Below, in pieces: positions 32,851 to 40,892 of a stretch of 64,000 nt of DNA (position 1 is the first letter of the stretch; every line of letters starts with the position of its first letter). The DNA is taken from NCBI RefSeq assembly GCF_014161445.1, contig NZ_JABBXA010000010.1:235210-299209 (forward strand). The letters run 5' to 3'. A program made the position numbers and the translations under genes. This stretch comes from Microbispora sp. H13382 (GTDB lineage: Bacteria; Actinomycetota; Actinomycetes; Streptosporangiales; Streptosporangiaceae). The notes under the pieces were generated by a model. The model made no database searches and had not been told where the DNA came from. It saw only the letters and a program-made list of their open reading frames with translations.

Positions 32851-34016
32851 GCGGGCCGGCCCGTGCTCGCCGACAGCTCCGCGGCCTTACGGGCGAGGTT
32901 CTCCTCGACCTCCCTCTTCCACGCCTCGACCGGGCGGGTGGTGTCGAGCTCGAACTCGAAGCGCTCCACCATCTCCGGCCTGACGTCGGCGACGTCCACG
33001 TAGAACTGCTCGTACCAGCGGCGCAGCTGGTAGACCGGCCCGTCCTCCTCGCACAGCAGCGGGTTGTCGATGCGGGCCTTGTTCTTCCAGATCTGCACGT
33101 CCTGGTCGAAGCCCTTGAGGATGAAGGAGCTCATCTTCCTGGCCATCTCGTCGGCCGCGGGCCCGGGCAGCGTGTCGGTGCGCTGCACGATGATCCCCGA
33201 GTGCAGCACGAACGAGTTCGCGTCGATCGGGTAGTGGGCGTTGATCAGGACCGAGTTGATGTCCATCGTGTCGTAGTGGTAGGTCAACTCGTCGATCATG
33301 AACGACGGCCCGTGGTACGACGCCACCGAGTCGTTGCCGAGCAGCTTCGGCTCGCCGTCCTTCGCGGGCGGGCGGGTGTCCTGCCGGCCGGTGCCCTTCA
33401 TGATCTGCGTGGCGACGTGGCCCTCGAAGATGTTCTTGAAGTACGTCGGGAACGAGTAGTGGACGTAGAAGAAGTGCGCCATGTCGACGACGTTGTCCAC
33501 GACCTCGCGGCAGTTGGTGTGCACGACGGTCTCGGTCCAGACCCAGTCGGTCCAGTCGTCGCGGGTCGCGCCTTCCATCCGGGGGATCGTGACCTCCGGC
33601 GGCGGCGGGTTGCCCTCCGGGTCGTTCCACACGAACAGCAGGCCGTCCTGGTCCATGGTGACCCAGGAGGCGGTGCGGGCGCGCAGCGGGACGCGGCGCG
33701 AGTAGGGGATCTTCTTGCAGCGGCCGTCGCCGCCCCAGCGCCAGTCGTGGAACGGGCAGGCGATCTCGTCGCCCTTGATCTCGCCCTGCGACAGGTCCCC
33801 GCCCATGTGCCGGCAGTAGGCGTCGAGCACGTTGAGCTTGCCGTCGCCGCTCTGGAAGACCACGAGCTTCTGGCCGAAGGCCTTGACCGTGTGCGGCTTG
33901 CCGTCCTTGAACTTCTCCGACAGGCCCAGGCAGTGCCAGCCCCGGGCGAACCGGGTGGGCACCGCCTCCGCCTCGATTCTGCGGATGTCGTCGTTCCCGG
34001 CTTCTACTGCAGTCAC
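32847..34016 (-). CDS. kshA: 3-ketosteroid 9alpha-hydroxylase oxygenase (Rieske)
   Basis: The 389-residue Rieske oxygenase has cluster ligands Cys68-His70 (YCRHMGGDL) and Cys87-His90 (CPFHDWRW). Mononuclear iron ligands are His181 and His186 in NVVDMAHFFYVH, with an Asp near 304 (KGFDQDVQIW). These positions coincide with those reported for mycobacterial KshA (His181, His186, Asp304). With KshB it hydroxylates C9 of 3-ketosteroids, and together with KstD this opens ring B. It is divergent from an hsaA paralogue across a gap with one steroid-type palindrome (34093). It is translationally coupled to a small Cys-rich protein gene. Confidence 0.94.
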   Translation of the reverse strand: MTAVEAGNDDIRRIEAEAVPTRFARGWHCLGLSEKFKDGKPHTVKAFGQKLVVFQSGDGKLNVLDAYCRHMGGDLSQGEIKGDEIACPFHDWRWGGDGRCKKIPYSRRVPLRARTASWVTMDQDGLLFVWNDPEGNPPPPEVTIPRMEGATRDDWTDWVWTETVVHTNCREVVDNVVDMAHFFYVHYSFPTYFKNIFEGHVATQIMKGTGRQDTRPPAKDGEPKLLGNDSVASYHGPSFMIDELTYHYDTMDINSVLINAHYPIDANSFVLHSGIIVQRTDTLPGPAADEMARKMSSFILKGFDQDVQIWKNKARIDNPLLCEEDGPVYQLRRWYEQFYVDVADVRPEMVERFEFELDTTRPVEAWKREVEENLARKAAELSASTGRPA

Positions 34017-34092
34017 CTTGATCCGACCCTTCAGGACGCACGTTCTCTCAGTCCGTCAAGGTAGGAGGTGCGGGGGTCCACGGACGGGTGAG

Positions 34093-34107
34093 TCCCATTG
34101 GCCGGGA
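34093..34107. promoter_or_regulatory. steroid-regulon palindrome, TCCCATTGGCCGGGA
   Basis: It matches the flanks TCCC and GGGA with a diverged centre. It lies in the 172-bp divergent gap between kshA and the second hsaA-type gene. Confidence 0.55.
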
Positions 34108-34188
34108 TGGTCCTGACATGCGTTCATCGGCGCCGCGCACCATCATGGACGGCATCTGACCGACGAGCGCGACACGGAGAACTCCCAC

Positions 34189-35355
34189 ATGAGCAACGAG
34201 GTCCTGGACGCGGTTCGCACGCTGTTGCCGAAGATCGCCGAACGGGCCCGGTCCACCGACGAGGACCGCCGGGTCCCCGCCGAGTCGATCAGGGAGCTGG
34301 TCCAGGCAGGGGTCTTCCGCATGCTGCAGCCCAAGAGGTACGGCGGCGCGGAGAGCGACCCGGTGAGCTTCTACGAGGTGGTCAGGGAGATCTCGGCGGT
34401 GTGCGGGTCCACCGGCTGGACCGTCTCCGTCCTCGGCGTGCACCCCTGGCAGCTGGCCCTGTTCGACGAGGCCGCCCAGGACGAGGTGTGGGGGAGCGAC
34501 CAGGACGCGCTGATCTCCTCGTCGTACGCGCCGGTCGGGCGGCTCGTCCCCGCCGAGGGCGGCTACCGGCTGTCCGGCCGGTGGCGGTTCTCCTCCGGCT
34601 GTGAGCACGCGTCCTGGGCGATGGTGGGCGGCCTGGTCCTCGGCGACCAGGGCAAGCCGGTGGACTTCATGACCGTGCTGGTGCCCCGCTCCGACTATCT
34701 GATCGCGGACGTGTGGGACGTCATCGGGCTGCGCGGCACGGGCAGCAACGACATCGTCGTCGAGGACGCCTTCGTGCCCGCGCACCGCGTGATGCGCAAC
34801 TACGAGATGGCGCAGCTGCGCGGCCCCGGCCAGAAGGTGAACCCGGGTCCGCTCTACCGCATCCCGTTCGGCACCGTGTTCACCACCACGATCACCGCCC
34901 CGGTCATCGGGATGGCGGCCGGCTGCTACCGGTCGTACGTGACCGCGATGCGCGACCGCGTACGGCTCAGCCTGGGCGGCGGCCGGTTCGCCGAGGACCA
35001 GTTCGCGCAGGTGGCGGTCGCCCGGGCGGCGTCGGAGATCGACGCGGCGATCCTGCAGACCGACCGCAACGTGCGGGAGGTGTACGAGCACGCGGTGCGG
35101 GGCGAGACGATCCCGGTCGAGCTGCGGCTGCGGGTGCGGCGGGACCAGGTGCGCGCCACCGAGCGGGCGCTGGAGGAGATCGACATCCTGTTCAAGACCG
35201 CCGGGGGCAACTCCCTCAGCCGGGGCAACCCGATCGAGCGGGCCTGGCGCGACGCCCACGCGGGCAGCGTCCACGTGGCCAACGACGTCGAGCGGGCCCT
35301 CGCGATGTACGGCAAGGGCGAGTTCGGCCTGGCCGTCGAGGACAACCTGATCTGA
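34189..35355 (+). CDS. HsaA-type flavin-dependent monooxygenase, second copy
   Basis: The 388-residue protein has the same order of conserved blocks as the HsaA at 12444-13628: VFRMLQPKRYGGAESDPVSF, STGWTVSVLGVHPWQLALFD, GRWRFSSGCEHASWAMVGG and GLRGTGSNDIVV. The two paralogues differ clearly in the C-terminus. It belongs to the class D flavin monooxygenases that need a separate flavin reductase. Being divergent from kshA and under the palindrome at 34093, it may be the true 3-HSA hydroxylase, or it may act on a different ring or side-chain intermediate. A strong terminator follows. Confidence 0.86.
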   Translation: MSNEVLDAVRTLLPKIAERARSTDEDRRVPAESIRELVQAGVFRMLQPKRYGGAESDPVSFYEVVREISAVCGSTGWTVSVLGVHPWQLALFDEAAQDEVWGSDQDALISSSYAPVGRLVPAEGGYRLSGRWRFSSGCEHASWAMVGGLVLGDQGKPVDFMTVLVPRSDYLIADVWDVIGLRGTGSNDIVVEDAFVPAHRVMRNYEMAQLRGPGQKVNPGPLYRIPFGTVFTTTITAPVIGMAAGCYRSYVTAMRDRVRLSLGGGRFAEDQFAQVAVARAASEIDAAILQTDRNVREVYEHAVRGETIPVELRLRVRRDQVRATERALEEIDILFKTAGGNSLSRGNPIERAWRDAHAGSVHVANDVERALAMYGKGEFGLAVEDNLI

Positions 35356-35369
35356 CGCCGCGACGCGGG

Positions 35370-35400
35370 AGCCCGGGCGCACGCCGCGCCCGGGCTTCTT
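35370..35400 (+). terminator. intrinsic terminator after the second hsaA-type gene
   Basis: AGCCCGGGCGC, loop ACGCC and GCGCCCGGGCT are followed by TCTTCTTC, an 11-bp stem with a pyrimidine/T-rich tail. Confidence 0.85.
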
Positions 35401-35437
35401 CTTCGTGCGCGTCCTTCGCAGACGGGGTGTTGACGGT

Positions 35438-35475
35438 CTCCTAACGCCGTGTGATAGTCCTAATCGTGTTAGGAG
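35438..35475. promoter_or_regulatory. inverted-repeat operator at the start of a TetR gene
   Basis: CTCCTAAC (35438-35445) and GTTAGGAG (35468-35475) form perfect 8-bp arms. An inner palindrome CCTAATCGTGTTAGG covers 35459-35473. It overlaps the probable translation start of the TetR gene, so autorepression is likely. Confidence 0.65.
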
Positions 35476-36071
35476 AACCGATTCGGGATAGAAGATCTGA
35501 ACGGCATGAGCGAACGAAGGCCGAGATCCTCGACGCGGCGTGGGAGATCGCCCGTGCCGGCGGCCTGGCCGGACTGACGCTGCGGGATGTGGCGCGCAAG
35601 GTCGGGATGCGCCCGCCGTCGGTGTACTCCTATTTCGCGTCCAAGCACGCCGTCTACGACGCCATGTACGCCCAGGGCTGCCGGGAGTTCCTCGGGCGGG
35701 TGTCGCGGCTCGATCTCACCGGCGACCCCTTGCGCGATCTGACCACCGGCGCGTGGATCTTCATCGACTTCTGCGTTGAGGACCCGGCTCGCTACCAGCT
35801 GATGTTCCAGCGGACGGTTCCGGGGTTCGAACCGTCCGCCGAGTCCTACGCCCTGGCGGTTCAGGCACTGGAGTCGTTGCGGGCGGGGCTGGTGAAGATC
35901 GGCATAACCGCCCCCGAAGCGCTCGACATGCTCACCGCGCTCACCACGGGCCTGGTCGACCAGCAGATCTCCAACGACCCGGGTGGAGACCGCTGGCTCA
36001 AGCTGGTCGACGAGGCCATGGAGATGTTTCTCGCCCACATGCGCAGCCGAACGCACAGGAAGGTCCGCTGA
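35451..36071 (+). CDS. TetR-family regulator
   Basis: The protein has about 206 residues from GTG 35451, or 201 from GTG 35466. The second start leaves a more usual N-terminal length before the helix-turn-helix (KAEILDAAWEIARAGGLAGL; VARKVGMRPPSVYSYFASKH). Neither has a clear ribosome site, so leaderless translation is possible. The C-terminal domain resembles the TetR_C WHG group (VQALESLRAGLVKIGITAPEAL). Its operator overlaps the start region. It is coupled by TGATG to a maleylpyruvate-isomerase-family gene, its probable target. Confidence 0.85.
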   Translation: MIVLIVLGEPIRDRRSERHERTKAEILDAAWEIARAGGLAGLTLRDVARKVGMRPPSVYSYFASKHAVYDAMYAQGCREFLGRVSRLDLTGDPLRDLTTGAWIFIDFCVEDPARYQLMFQRTVPGFEPSAESYALAVQALESLRAGLVKIGITAPEALDMLTALTTGLVDQQISNDPGGDRWLKLVDEAMEMFLAHMRSRTHRKVR

Positions 36072-36826
36072 TGCCCGACACCGCGACGGCGATCGAGTCC
36101 GTACGATCACTCGGCCGCTCACAGGCCGCCATGCTGGCCGAGGCCGAGAACGAGCGTTTCGTCGACCTCGTCCGATCGCTGGAGGGCGACGACTGGGCCC
36201 TACAGACCGACTGCCCGGCCTGGGACGTGCGGGCCGTGGTCGCGCACGTGCTGGGTGCGATGGAGTCCCCTGTCTCCCTGCGTGAGTTCGTCCACCAGGT
36301 CCGAGCGGGCGGCAGGGCGGCGGGCGACCGTCCCCTCATCGACGGCATCACCGAGGTGCAGGTCGCCGAGCGCGCCCATCTGAGCACGTCCCAGCTCGTC
36401 GAACGGCTCACCGCCATGGCGCCCCGCGCCGCTCGCGCCCGGCGCGGGCTGCCGGCGCCGCTGCGCCGGATGCCGCTCAGGCAAGACGTCGGGGGCGTGA
36501 CGGAGACCTGGACGCTGGGCTACCTGTACGACGTCGTCTACACCCGTGACACGTGGATGCACCGTGTCGACATCGCCAGGGCGGCGGGCCGCTCCCTCGT
36601 GCTCACGGCCGATCACGACGGCCGCATCGTGGCGGACGTGGCCGCCGAGTGGGCACGGCGCCACGGCCGGCCGTTCCGGCTTCACCTGACAGGGCCCGCT
36701 GGAGGCACCTTCACCGGTGGCGACGGCGGCGGCGAGCAGATCACCCTGGACGCCGTCGAGTTCTGCCGGATCCTCTCCGGCAGGGGCGGCGGAACCGGGC
36801 TGCTCACCCAGCCCGTGCCCTTCTGA
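36071..36826 (+). CDS. maleylpyruvate isomerase family mycothiol-dependent enzyme
   Basis: The 251-residue protein has the MDMPI/DinB-like N-terminal helical domain (DLVRSLEGDDWALQTDCPAW, DVRAVVAHVLGAME). A conserved His sits in DTWMHRVDIARAAG and a small C-terminal domain follows. Proteins of this family use mycothiol as thiol cofactor and bind a divalent metal through the DinB-like bundle. The substrate is unknown. It is co-transcribed with the TetR gene at 35451. Mycothiol dependence places the host among actinobacteria. Confidence 0.82.
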   Translation: MPDTATAIESVRSLGRSQAAMLAEAENERFVDLVRSLEGDDWALQTDCPAWDVRAVVAHVLGAMESPVSLREFVHQVRAGGRAAGDRPLIDGITEVQVAERAHLSTSQLVERLTAMAPRAARARRGLPAPLRRMPLRQDVGGVTETWTLGYLYDVVYTRDTWMHRVDIARAAGRSLVLTADHDGRIVADVAAEWARRHGRPFRLHLTGPAGGTFTGGDGGGEQITLDAVEFCRILSGRGGGTGLLTQPVPF

Positions 36827-36890
36827 CGCGTATCGGCGCGAAGCCGCCACATGTGCGGGCGCCGGTCGGGGAGTGACATCAATGGTCCTT

Positions 36891-38429
36891 TCAACGTGCC
36901 ATGTCCCTGGCGGCCCGGTAGGCGAAGACCATGGCCGAGCCGATCGGGACACCGGGGCCGGGGTAGCGGCGCCCGGAGAACGAGGCGCTGGTGTTGCCCG
37001 CGGCGTACAGGCCGGGGAGCGGCCGTCCATCCCCGTGGAGCACCCGCGCGTCGGGGTCGGTGCGCAGGCCGCCCTTGGTGCCGAGGTCGCTGAGCACCAC
37101 CCGGGCGGCGTAGTAGGGCGGGGTGTCCAGCGGGACCAGGCAGGGGTTCGGCGCCTCGGACCTCGCGGTGAAGAACCGGTCGTAGGGGTCCTCGCCGCGG
37201 TGGAAGTCCTCGTCCACGCCGGTCGCGGCGAAGCCGTTGAACCGCTCGACGGTGTGCTTCAGCGCCTCGCCCGGCACGCCGATGAGCTCCGCCAGCTCCT
37301 CCAGGGTGCCGGCACGCACCCAGGTGCCGGCCTCCAGGTGCTCCTCGGCGCGGCGTCCCGGCAGTGAGATCGCCGGGAGCCGCCCGCCGAAGCGGGAGTC
37401 GAAGATCAGGTGGGCGGGCACGCGGCCGGGCTCGGCGAGCATCTCGCGGCCCATCCGGTCGTACGGCAGCGACTCGTTGGCGAAGCGGCGGCCCGACGCG
37501 TCGACCATGAGCCCGCCGTGGAAGCCCAGCGTGAAGGCGGCCCGGCCGTCCGGCAGCGCCACGCCCGGGCACCACCAGGCCTCGTCCATCAGGCCGGTGG
37601 CCGCGCCGATCGCGGCGGCGGCCCGGATCGGGTCGCCGGTGTTCGCGCCCGCCGGGGCCATCGACCACTCGGTCGTTCCGGGGACGCCGTGGGCCGCCCG
37701 CATCGTCGCGTCGCCCTCGAAGCCGCCGGCCGCCAGCAGCACGCCCTTCCGGGCGCGCAGCCGTACGGTGCCCTCCGCGGTGGCGGCCTCGACGCCGGTC
37801 ACCCGGCCGTCCTCCACGACGAGCCGGGTGAGGGCGGTGCCGGTGCGCACGGTGCCGTTGCCGGTGTTCACGAGGGCGAGCAGCAGCCGCCCGATCAACG
37901 CCCGCCCGGCCGACAGCGGGCCCTCGCCGTGGCCGCGGCCCTCGCGGTCGCGGTCCACCGGCGGCCGGACCAGCGCGGCGAGGTCGCCGAGCCGTTCGGC
38001 GGGCAGGTCCAGCGGCACGAACGACCGCCCCGCGTCGAGCCGTCCCGGGGCGGGGAAGTAGTCGGGGAAGGCCCGCCACTCGAACTCGATCGCCGGGTCG
38101 CGCTCCAGGAACTCGGCCACCTCGGGCGCGGTCGCGAGGAACGCCTCCCGCCGGTCGGCCTCCGCCTCGCCGAGCAGAGCGGTGAGGTAGGCGCGGGCCG
38201 ACTCCGTCGAGTCGCCGATCCCGGCACGGCGCTGCACCTGGGTGCCGGGCAGCCAGACGGCGGCGCCCGAGTACGCGGACGTGCCGCCGAGCAGCGCCGT
38301 CTTCTCCAGCACCACGGTGCGCAGCCCGCCCGCCGCCGCCGTCAGCGCGCCGGTCATGGCGCCCGCGCCGGACCCGGCCACCACCACGTCGTACTCGTCG
38401 TCCCAGGCCCGGGTGGGTGCGCCCGCCAT
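36891..38429 (-). CDS. 3-ketosteroid delta1-dehydrogenase paralogue (KstD family)
   Basis: The 512-residue flavoprotein has FAD motif VVVAGSGAGAMTGAL, LLGGTSAYSGAAVWLPG, RFANESLPYDRMG, and GNTSASFSGRRYPGPGVPIG with the Tyr-x3-Gly pair of KstD (Y-P-G-P-G). It therefore keeps the proposed catalytic residues, unlike the 24241-25722 protein. The ATG at 38429 is preceded by AGGAGG. It is divergent from the KstR-like TetR gene across a gap that holds the palindrome at 38501. Paralogues of KstD often differ in substrate (androstenedione versus C22/C24 side-chain steroids or 5alpha forms). Confidence 0.87.
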   Translation of the reverse strand: MAGAPTRAWDDEYDVVVAGSGAGAMTGALTAAAGGLRTVVLEKTALLGGTSAYSGAAVWLPGTQVQRRAGIGDSTESARAYLTALLGEAEADRREAFLATAPEVAEFLERDPAIEFEWRAFPDYFPAPGRLDAGRSFVPLDLPAERLGDLAALVRPPVDRDREGRGHGEGPLSAGRALIGRLLLALVNTGNGTVRTGTALTRLVVEDGRVTGVEAATAEGTVRLRARKGVLLAAGGFEGDATMRAAHGVPGTTEWSMAPAGANTGDPIRAAAAIGAATGLMDEAWWCPGVALPDGRAAFTLGFHGGLMVDASGRRFANESLPYDRMGREMLAEPGRVPAHLIFDSRFGGRLPAISLPGRRAEEHLEAGTWVRAGTLEELAELIGVPGEALKHTVERFNGFAATGVDEDFHRGEDPYDRFFTARSEAPNPCLVPLDTPPYYAARVVLSDLGTKGGLRTDPDARVLHGDGRPLPGLYAAGNTSASFSGRRYPGPGVPIGSAMVFAYRAARDMAR

Positions 38430-38500
38430 GCCGCTCCTCCTGTCGTCGCTGATAGTGGTGGGTACAGGCAAGCGCAGCGGACGCGTGACCGGCCCGTTCG

Positions 38501-38515
38501 TCCCACTCAGTGGTA
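38501..38515. promoter_or_regulatory. steroid-regulon palindrome, TCCCACTCAGTGGTA
   Basis: The core CCACTCAGTGG is a perfect palindrome. The site is in the 156-bp divergent gap between the KstD paralogue and the KstR-like TetR gene, suited to autoregulation. Confidence 0.65.
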
Positions 38516-38585
38516 TGGACCAGTGGCGGGTGGGCGAGCTCCGCTGTGTATCGTCGTTGCGACACACGAACGACCAGGGGGAGAC

Positions 38586-39215
38586 GTGCCGAGGATCGCC
38601 GAGGTCAGGGCGCCGGCCGAGCCGAGCTCACCCGAGCAGCGCGCCCGTCATCTGCGCATCCTGCGCGCCGCCGCCCGGATGGGCGCCGAGAAGGGGCTCG
38701 AGCGGGTCCAGATGCACGAGGTGGCCAAGGAGGCCGGGGTGGCGATCGCCACGCTGTACCGGTACTTCCCCTCGAAGACCCATCTGTTCACCGCGGTGAT
38801 GGCCGAGCAGATCGACAGGTTCGGCGAGACCGTCCAGCAGCCCAAGCCGGGGATGACGCCGGAGGACGCCGTCGGCGAGGTGCTCGTGCTCGCCAGCAGG
38901 CAACTGCTGCGCCGCCCCGCGCTCGCCACCGCGATGCTGCAGTCGGCGAACTCCGCCAACGCCGCCGCGGTGGCCGACGCGGGCCGGATCGACCTGATGT
39001 TCCGGCAGATCGTCCTGCGGACGCTCGGCATCGCCGAGCCCACCGTCATGGACGTCACGTTGATCCGGCTGCTGATGCAGTGCTGGTACGGCGTGCTGCA
39101 GATGAGCCTGAACGGCCGGGCGTCGGTCACCGACACCGAAAGCGACATCCGGATCGCCTGCCGGCTGCTGCTGGCGCCCCGATCGAACGCGCCCTCCGGC
39201 CCCGTCTCCCGCTGA
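38586..39215 (+). CDS. KstR-like TetR-family regulator
   Basis: The 209-residue protein starts at GTG 38586 behind GGGGGAG. The helix-turn-helix region LRILRAAARMGAEKGLERVQ / EVAKEAGVAIATLYRYFPSK resembles mycobacterial KstR, which has ILDATMAIASKGGYEAVQM and VAVGTLYRYFPSK. The C-terminal half also matches in pattern (RRPALATAMLQSANSANAAA). KstR represses steroid catabolic genes and is released by a 3-oxo-cholestenoyl-CoA type ligand. Copies of the palindrome flank this gene on both sides (38501, 39207). This makes it the best candidate to bind the palindrome across the window, although KstR in mycobacteria recognises a different sequence. Confidence 0.83.
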   Translation: MPRIAEVRAPAEPSSPEQRARHLRILRAAARMGAEKGLERVQMHEVAKEAGVAIATLYRYFPSKTHLFTAVMAEQIDRFGETVQQPKPGMTPEDAVGEVLVLASRQLLRRPALATAMLQSANSANAAAVADAGRIDLMFRQIVLRTLGIAEPTVMDVTLIRLLMQCWYGVLQMSLNGRASVTDTESDIRIACRLLLAPRSNAPSGPVSR

Positions 39216-39221
39216 CCGGGA
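39207..39221. promoter_or_regulatory. steroid-regulon palindrome, TCCCGCTGACCGGGA
   Basis: It overlaps the last codons of the KstR-like gene and lies 44 bp before the following SDR gene. It has perfect TCCC and GGGA arms. Confidence 0.55.
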
Positions 39222-39264
39222 CGCGCCCCGGGCCGCTCTCGCCGCGCGCCGCTAGCGTGCGCGT

Positions 39265-40011
39265 ATGAATCGCTTCGACGGGGTGAAGGTCCTGCTCACG
39301 GGGGCCGGCTCGGGGATCGGGCGGGCCACCGCGGTCAGGCTCGCCGCCGAGGGAGCGGACCTCTTCGCGGTGGACCGGGCGGCCGAGGGGCTCGCGGAGA
39401 CCGGCTCGCTGATCGAAGGTCCCGGCCGGTACGTCCCGCACGTGGCCGACGTGACCGACGAGGCCGCCGTGGTGGCGGCCGTGGACGCGGCGGCGGCCGC
39501 GTTCGGCGGCATCGACGTGCTCGTCAACGTCGCGGGGATCCAGCGGACGACGCCGATCGAGTCGCTGACCGTGGCCGACCTGAACCTGCTGTTCTCGGTC
39601 AACCTCGTCGGCACCGCGCTGTTCTGCCGGGAGGCGCTGCGTCACCTGCCCGACCGGACCGGCGTCATCGTGAACGTCGCGTCGATCGCGGCCACCCAGG
39701 GCAACCCGTACATGACGGCGTACGCCGCGTCGAAGGGCGCCGTGCTGGCCTTCTCGCTGAGCCTGGCCGCCGAGGTGGTGGGGCGCGGCATCCGCGTGGT
39801 GCCGATCTCCCCGGGCACGGTGGCGACCCCGCTGACGCGCGACATCGAGTTTCCCGAGGGCGCGGACCTGCGGTACTTCGGGCGGATCCGCTCGCTGCTC
39901 GGCAGCGCCGCCCCCGAGCAGATCGCGGCCGCGATCGCGTTCGCGGCCTCCTGCGACGGCGGATATCTCACGGGTGCGAACCTCCGGGTCGACGGCGGCT
40001 CCGGAACCTGA
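39265..40011 (+). CDS. SDR-family oxidoreductase
   Basis: The 248-residue classical SDR has cofactor motif LLTGAGSGIGRATAVRLAAE, LVNVAGIQRTTPIESL, active-site ASIAATQGNPYMTAYAASK and C-terminal GANLRVDGGSGT. It is closely similar to the SDR at 25722-26471. An ATG start follows a gap containing one palindrome that overlaps the TetR stop. A hydroxysteroid dehydrogenase function is inferred. It is probably co-transcribed with the next SDR gene 28 bp downstream. Confidence 0.87.
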   Translation: MNRFDGVKVLLTGAGSGIGRATAVRLAAEGADLFAVDRAAEGLAETGSLIEGPGRYVPHVADVTDEAAVVAAVDAAAAAFGGIDVLVNVAGIQRTTPIESLTVADLNLLFSVNLVGTALFCREALRHLPDRTGVIVNVASIAATQGNPYMTAYAASKGAVLAFSLSLAAEVVGRGIRVVPISPGTVATPLTRDIEFPEGADLRYFGRIRSLLGSAAPEQIAAAIAFAASCDGGYLTGANLRVDGGSGT

Positions 40012-40039
40012 CGCGCCCCCTTCGACAAGGAGTGACGAC

Positions 40040-40816
40040 GTGACACGGACGATCGCGGTGACCGGTTCGGCCTCGGGCATCGGCAGGGCGCTGGCCGCCT
40101 CGCTGCGGGAGCGAGGCGAGGAGGTGATCGGCGTCGACCTGAAGGACGCCGAGGTGTGCGCCGACCTGTCCGCCCCCGAAGGCCGCGCCCGCGCGGTGCA
40201 CGAGGTGCTGGAGCGGGCGGGCGGCGCGCTGGACGCCGTCGTGGCCTGCGCCGGCCTCTCGGGGGTGACCGTGGGCACGGTCACCGTCAACTTCTTCGGC
40301 GTGACCGCGATCCTGGAGGGGCTGCGTCCGGCGCTCGCCCGCGCGGAGCGGCCCCGCGCCGCCGCGGTGGCCTCGATCTCCGCCACCCAGCCGGCCGACC
40401 CCGAAGTGGTCCGCGCCTGCCTCGACGGCGACGAACCGCGGGCGGTCGCGCTGTCGGAGCGGGTGGTCGAGCGCGGCCAGGGCCGGCTGCTCTACCCCTC
40501 CTCGAAGTCCGCCCTGGCCCGCTGGCTGCGCGCCCGGGCGGTGTCGCCGGAATGGGCCGGATGCGGCATTCCGCTCAACGCGGTGGCGCCGGGCGTCGTG
40601 CTGACCCCGATGTCGGCGCCGCTGTTCGAGGACGAGGCGATGCGCGAGGTCATGGACCGGGCGGTGCCGATGCCACTGAACGGCTACGCCGAGCCCGAGG
40701 TGGTCGCCGGCGCGCTGCGCTGGCTGGTGAGCCCGGAGAACTCCCACATGGCCGGGCAGATCGTCTTCGTGGACGGCGGCGCCGAGGCCACGCTGCGCGG
40801 CCCCGACGTGTACTGA
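40040..40816 (+). CDS. SDR-family oxidoreductase, 3alpha-HSD/carbonyl-reductase-like
   Basis: The protein has 258 residues from GTG 40040, with AAGGAG 7 bp upstream. Motifs are AVTGSASGIGRALA, a shortened Rossmann region (VIGVDLKDAEVCADLS) and LLYPSSKSALARWLRARAVS with Tyr-x3-Lys. The insertion before the active-site Tyr and the compact N-terminal half resemble bacterial 3alpha-hydroxysteroid dehydrogenase/carbonyl reductase. That enzyme reversibly interconverts 3-hydroxy and 3-keto steroids with NAD. The assignment is by pattern only. It follows another SDR gene in the same probable operon. Confidence 0.8.
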   Translation: MTRTIAVTGSASGIGRALAASLRERGEEVIGVDLKDAEVCADLSAPEGRARAVHEVLERAGGALDAVVACAGLSGVTVGTVTVNFFGVTAILEGLRPALARAERPRAAAVASISATQPADPEVVRACLDGDEPRAVALSERVVERGQGRLLYPSSKSALARWLRARAVSPEWAGCGIPLNAVAPGVVLTPMSAPLFEDEAMREVMDRAVPMPLNGYAEPEVVAGALRWLVSPENSHMAGQIVFVDGGAEATLRGPDVY

Positions 40817-40892
40817 CGGCCGGCGCGCGGCCTTCCCGGTCGCAACCGTTCGACTCCTACCGCCCGCACCGGCCGCTCACTACGATGCGGCC

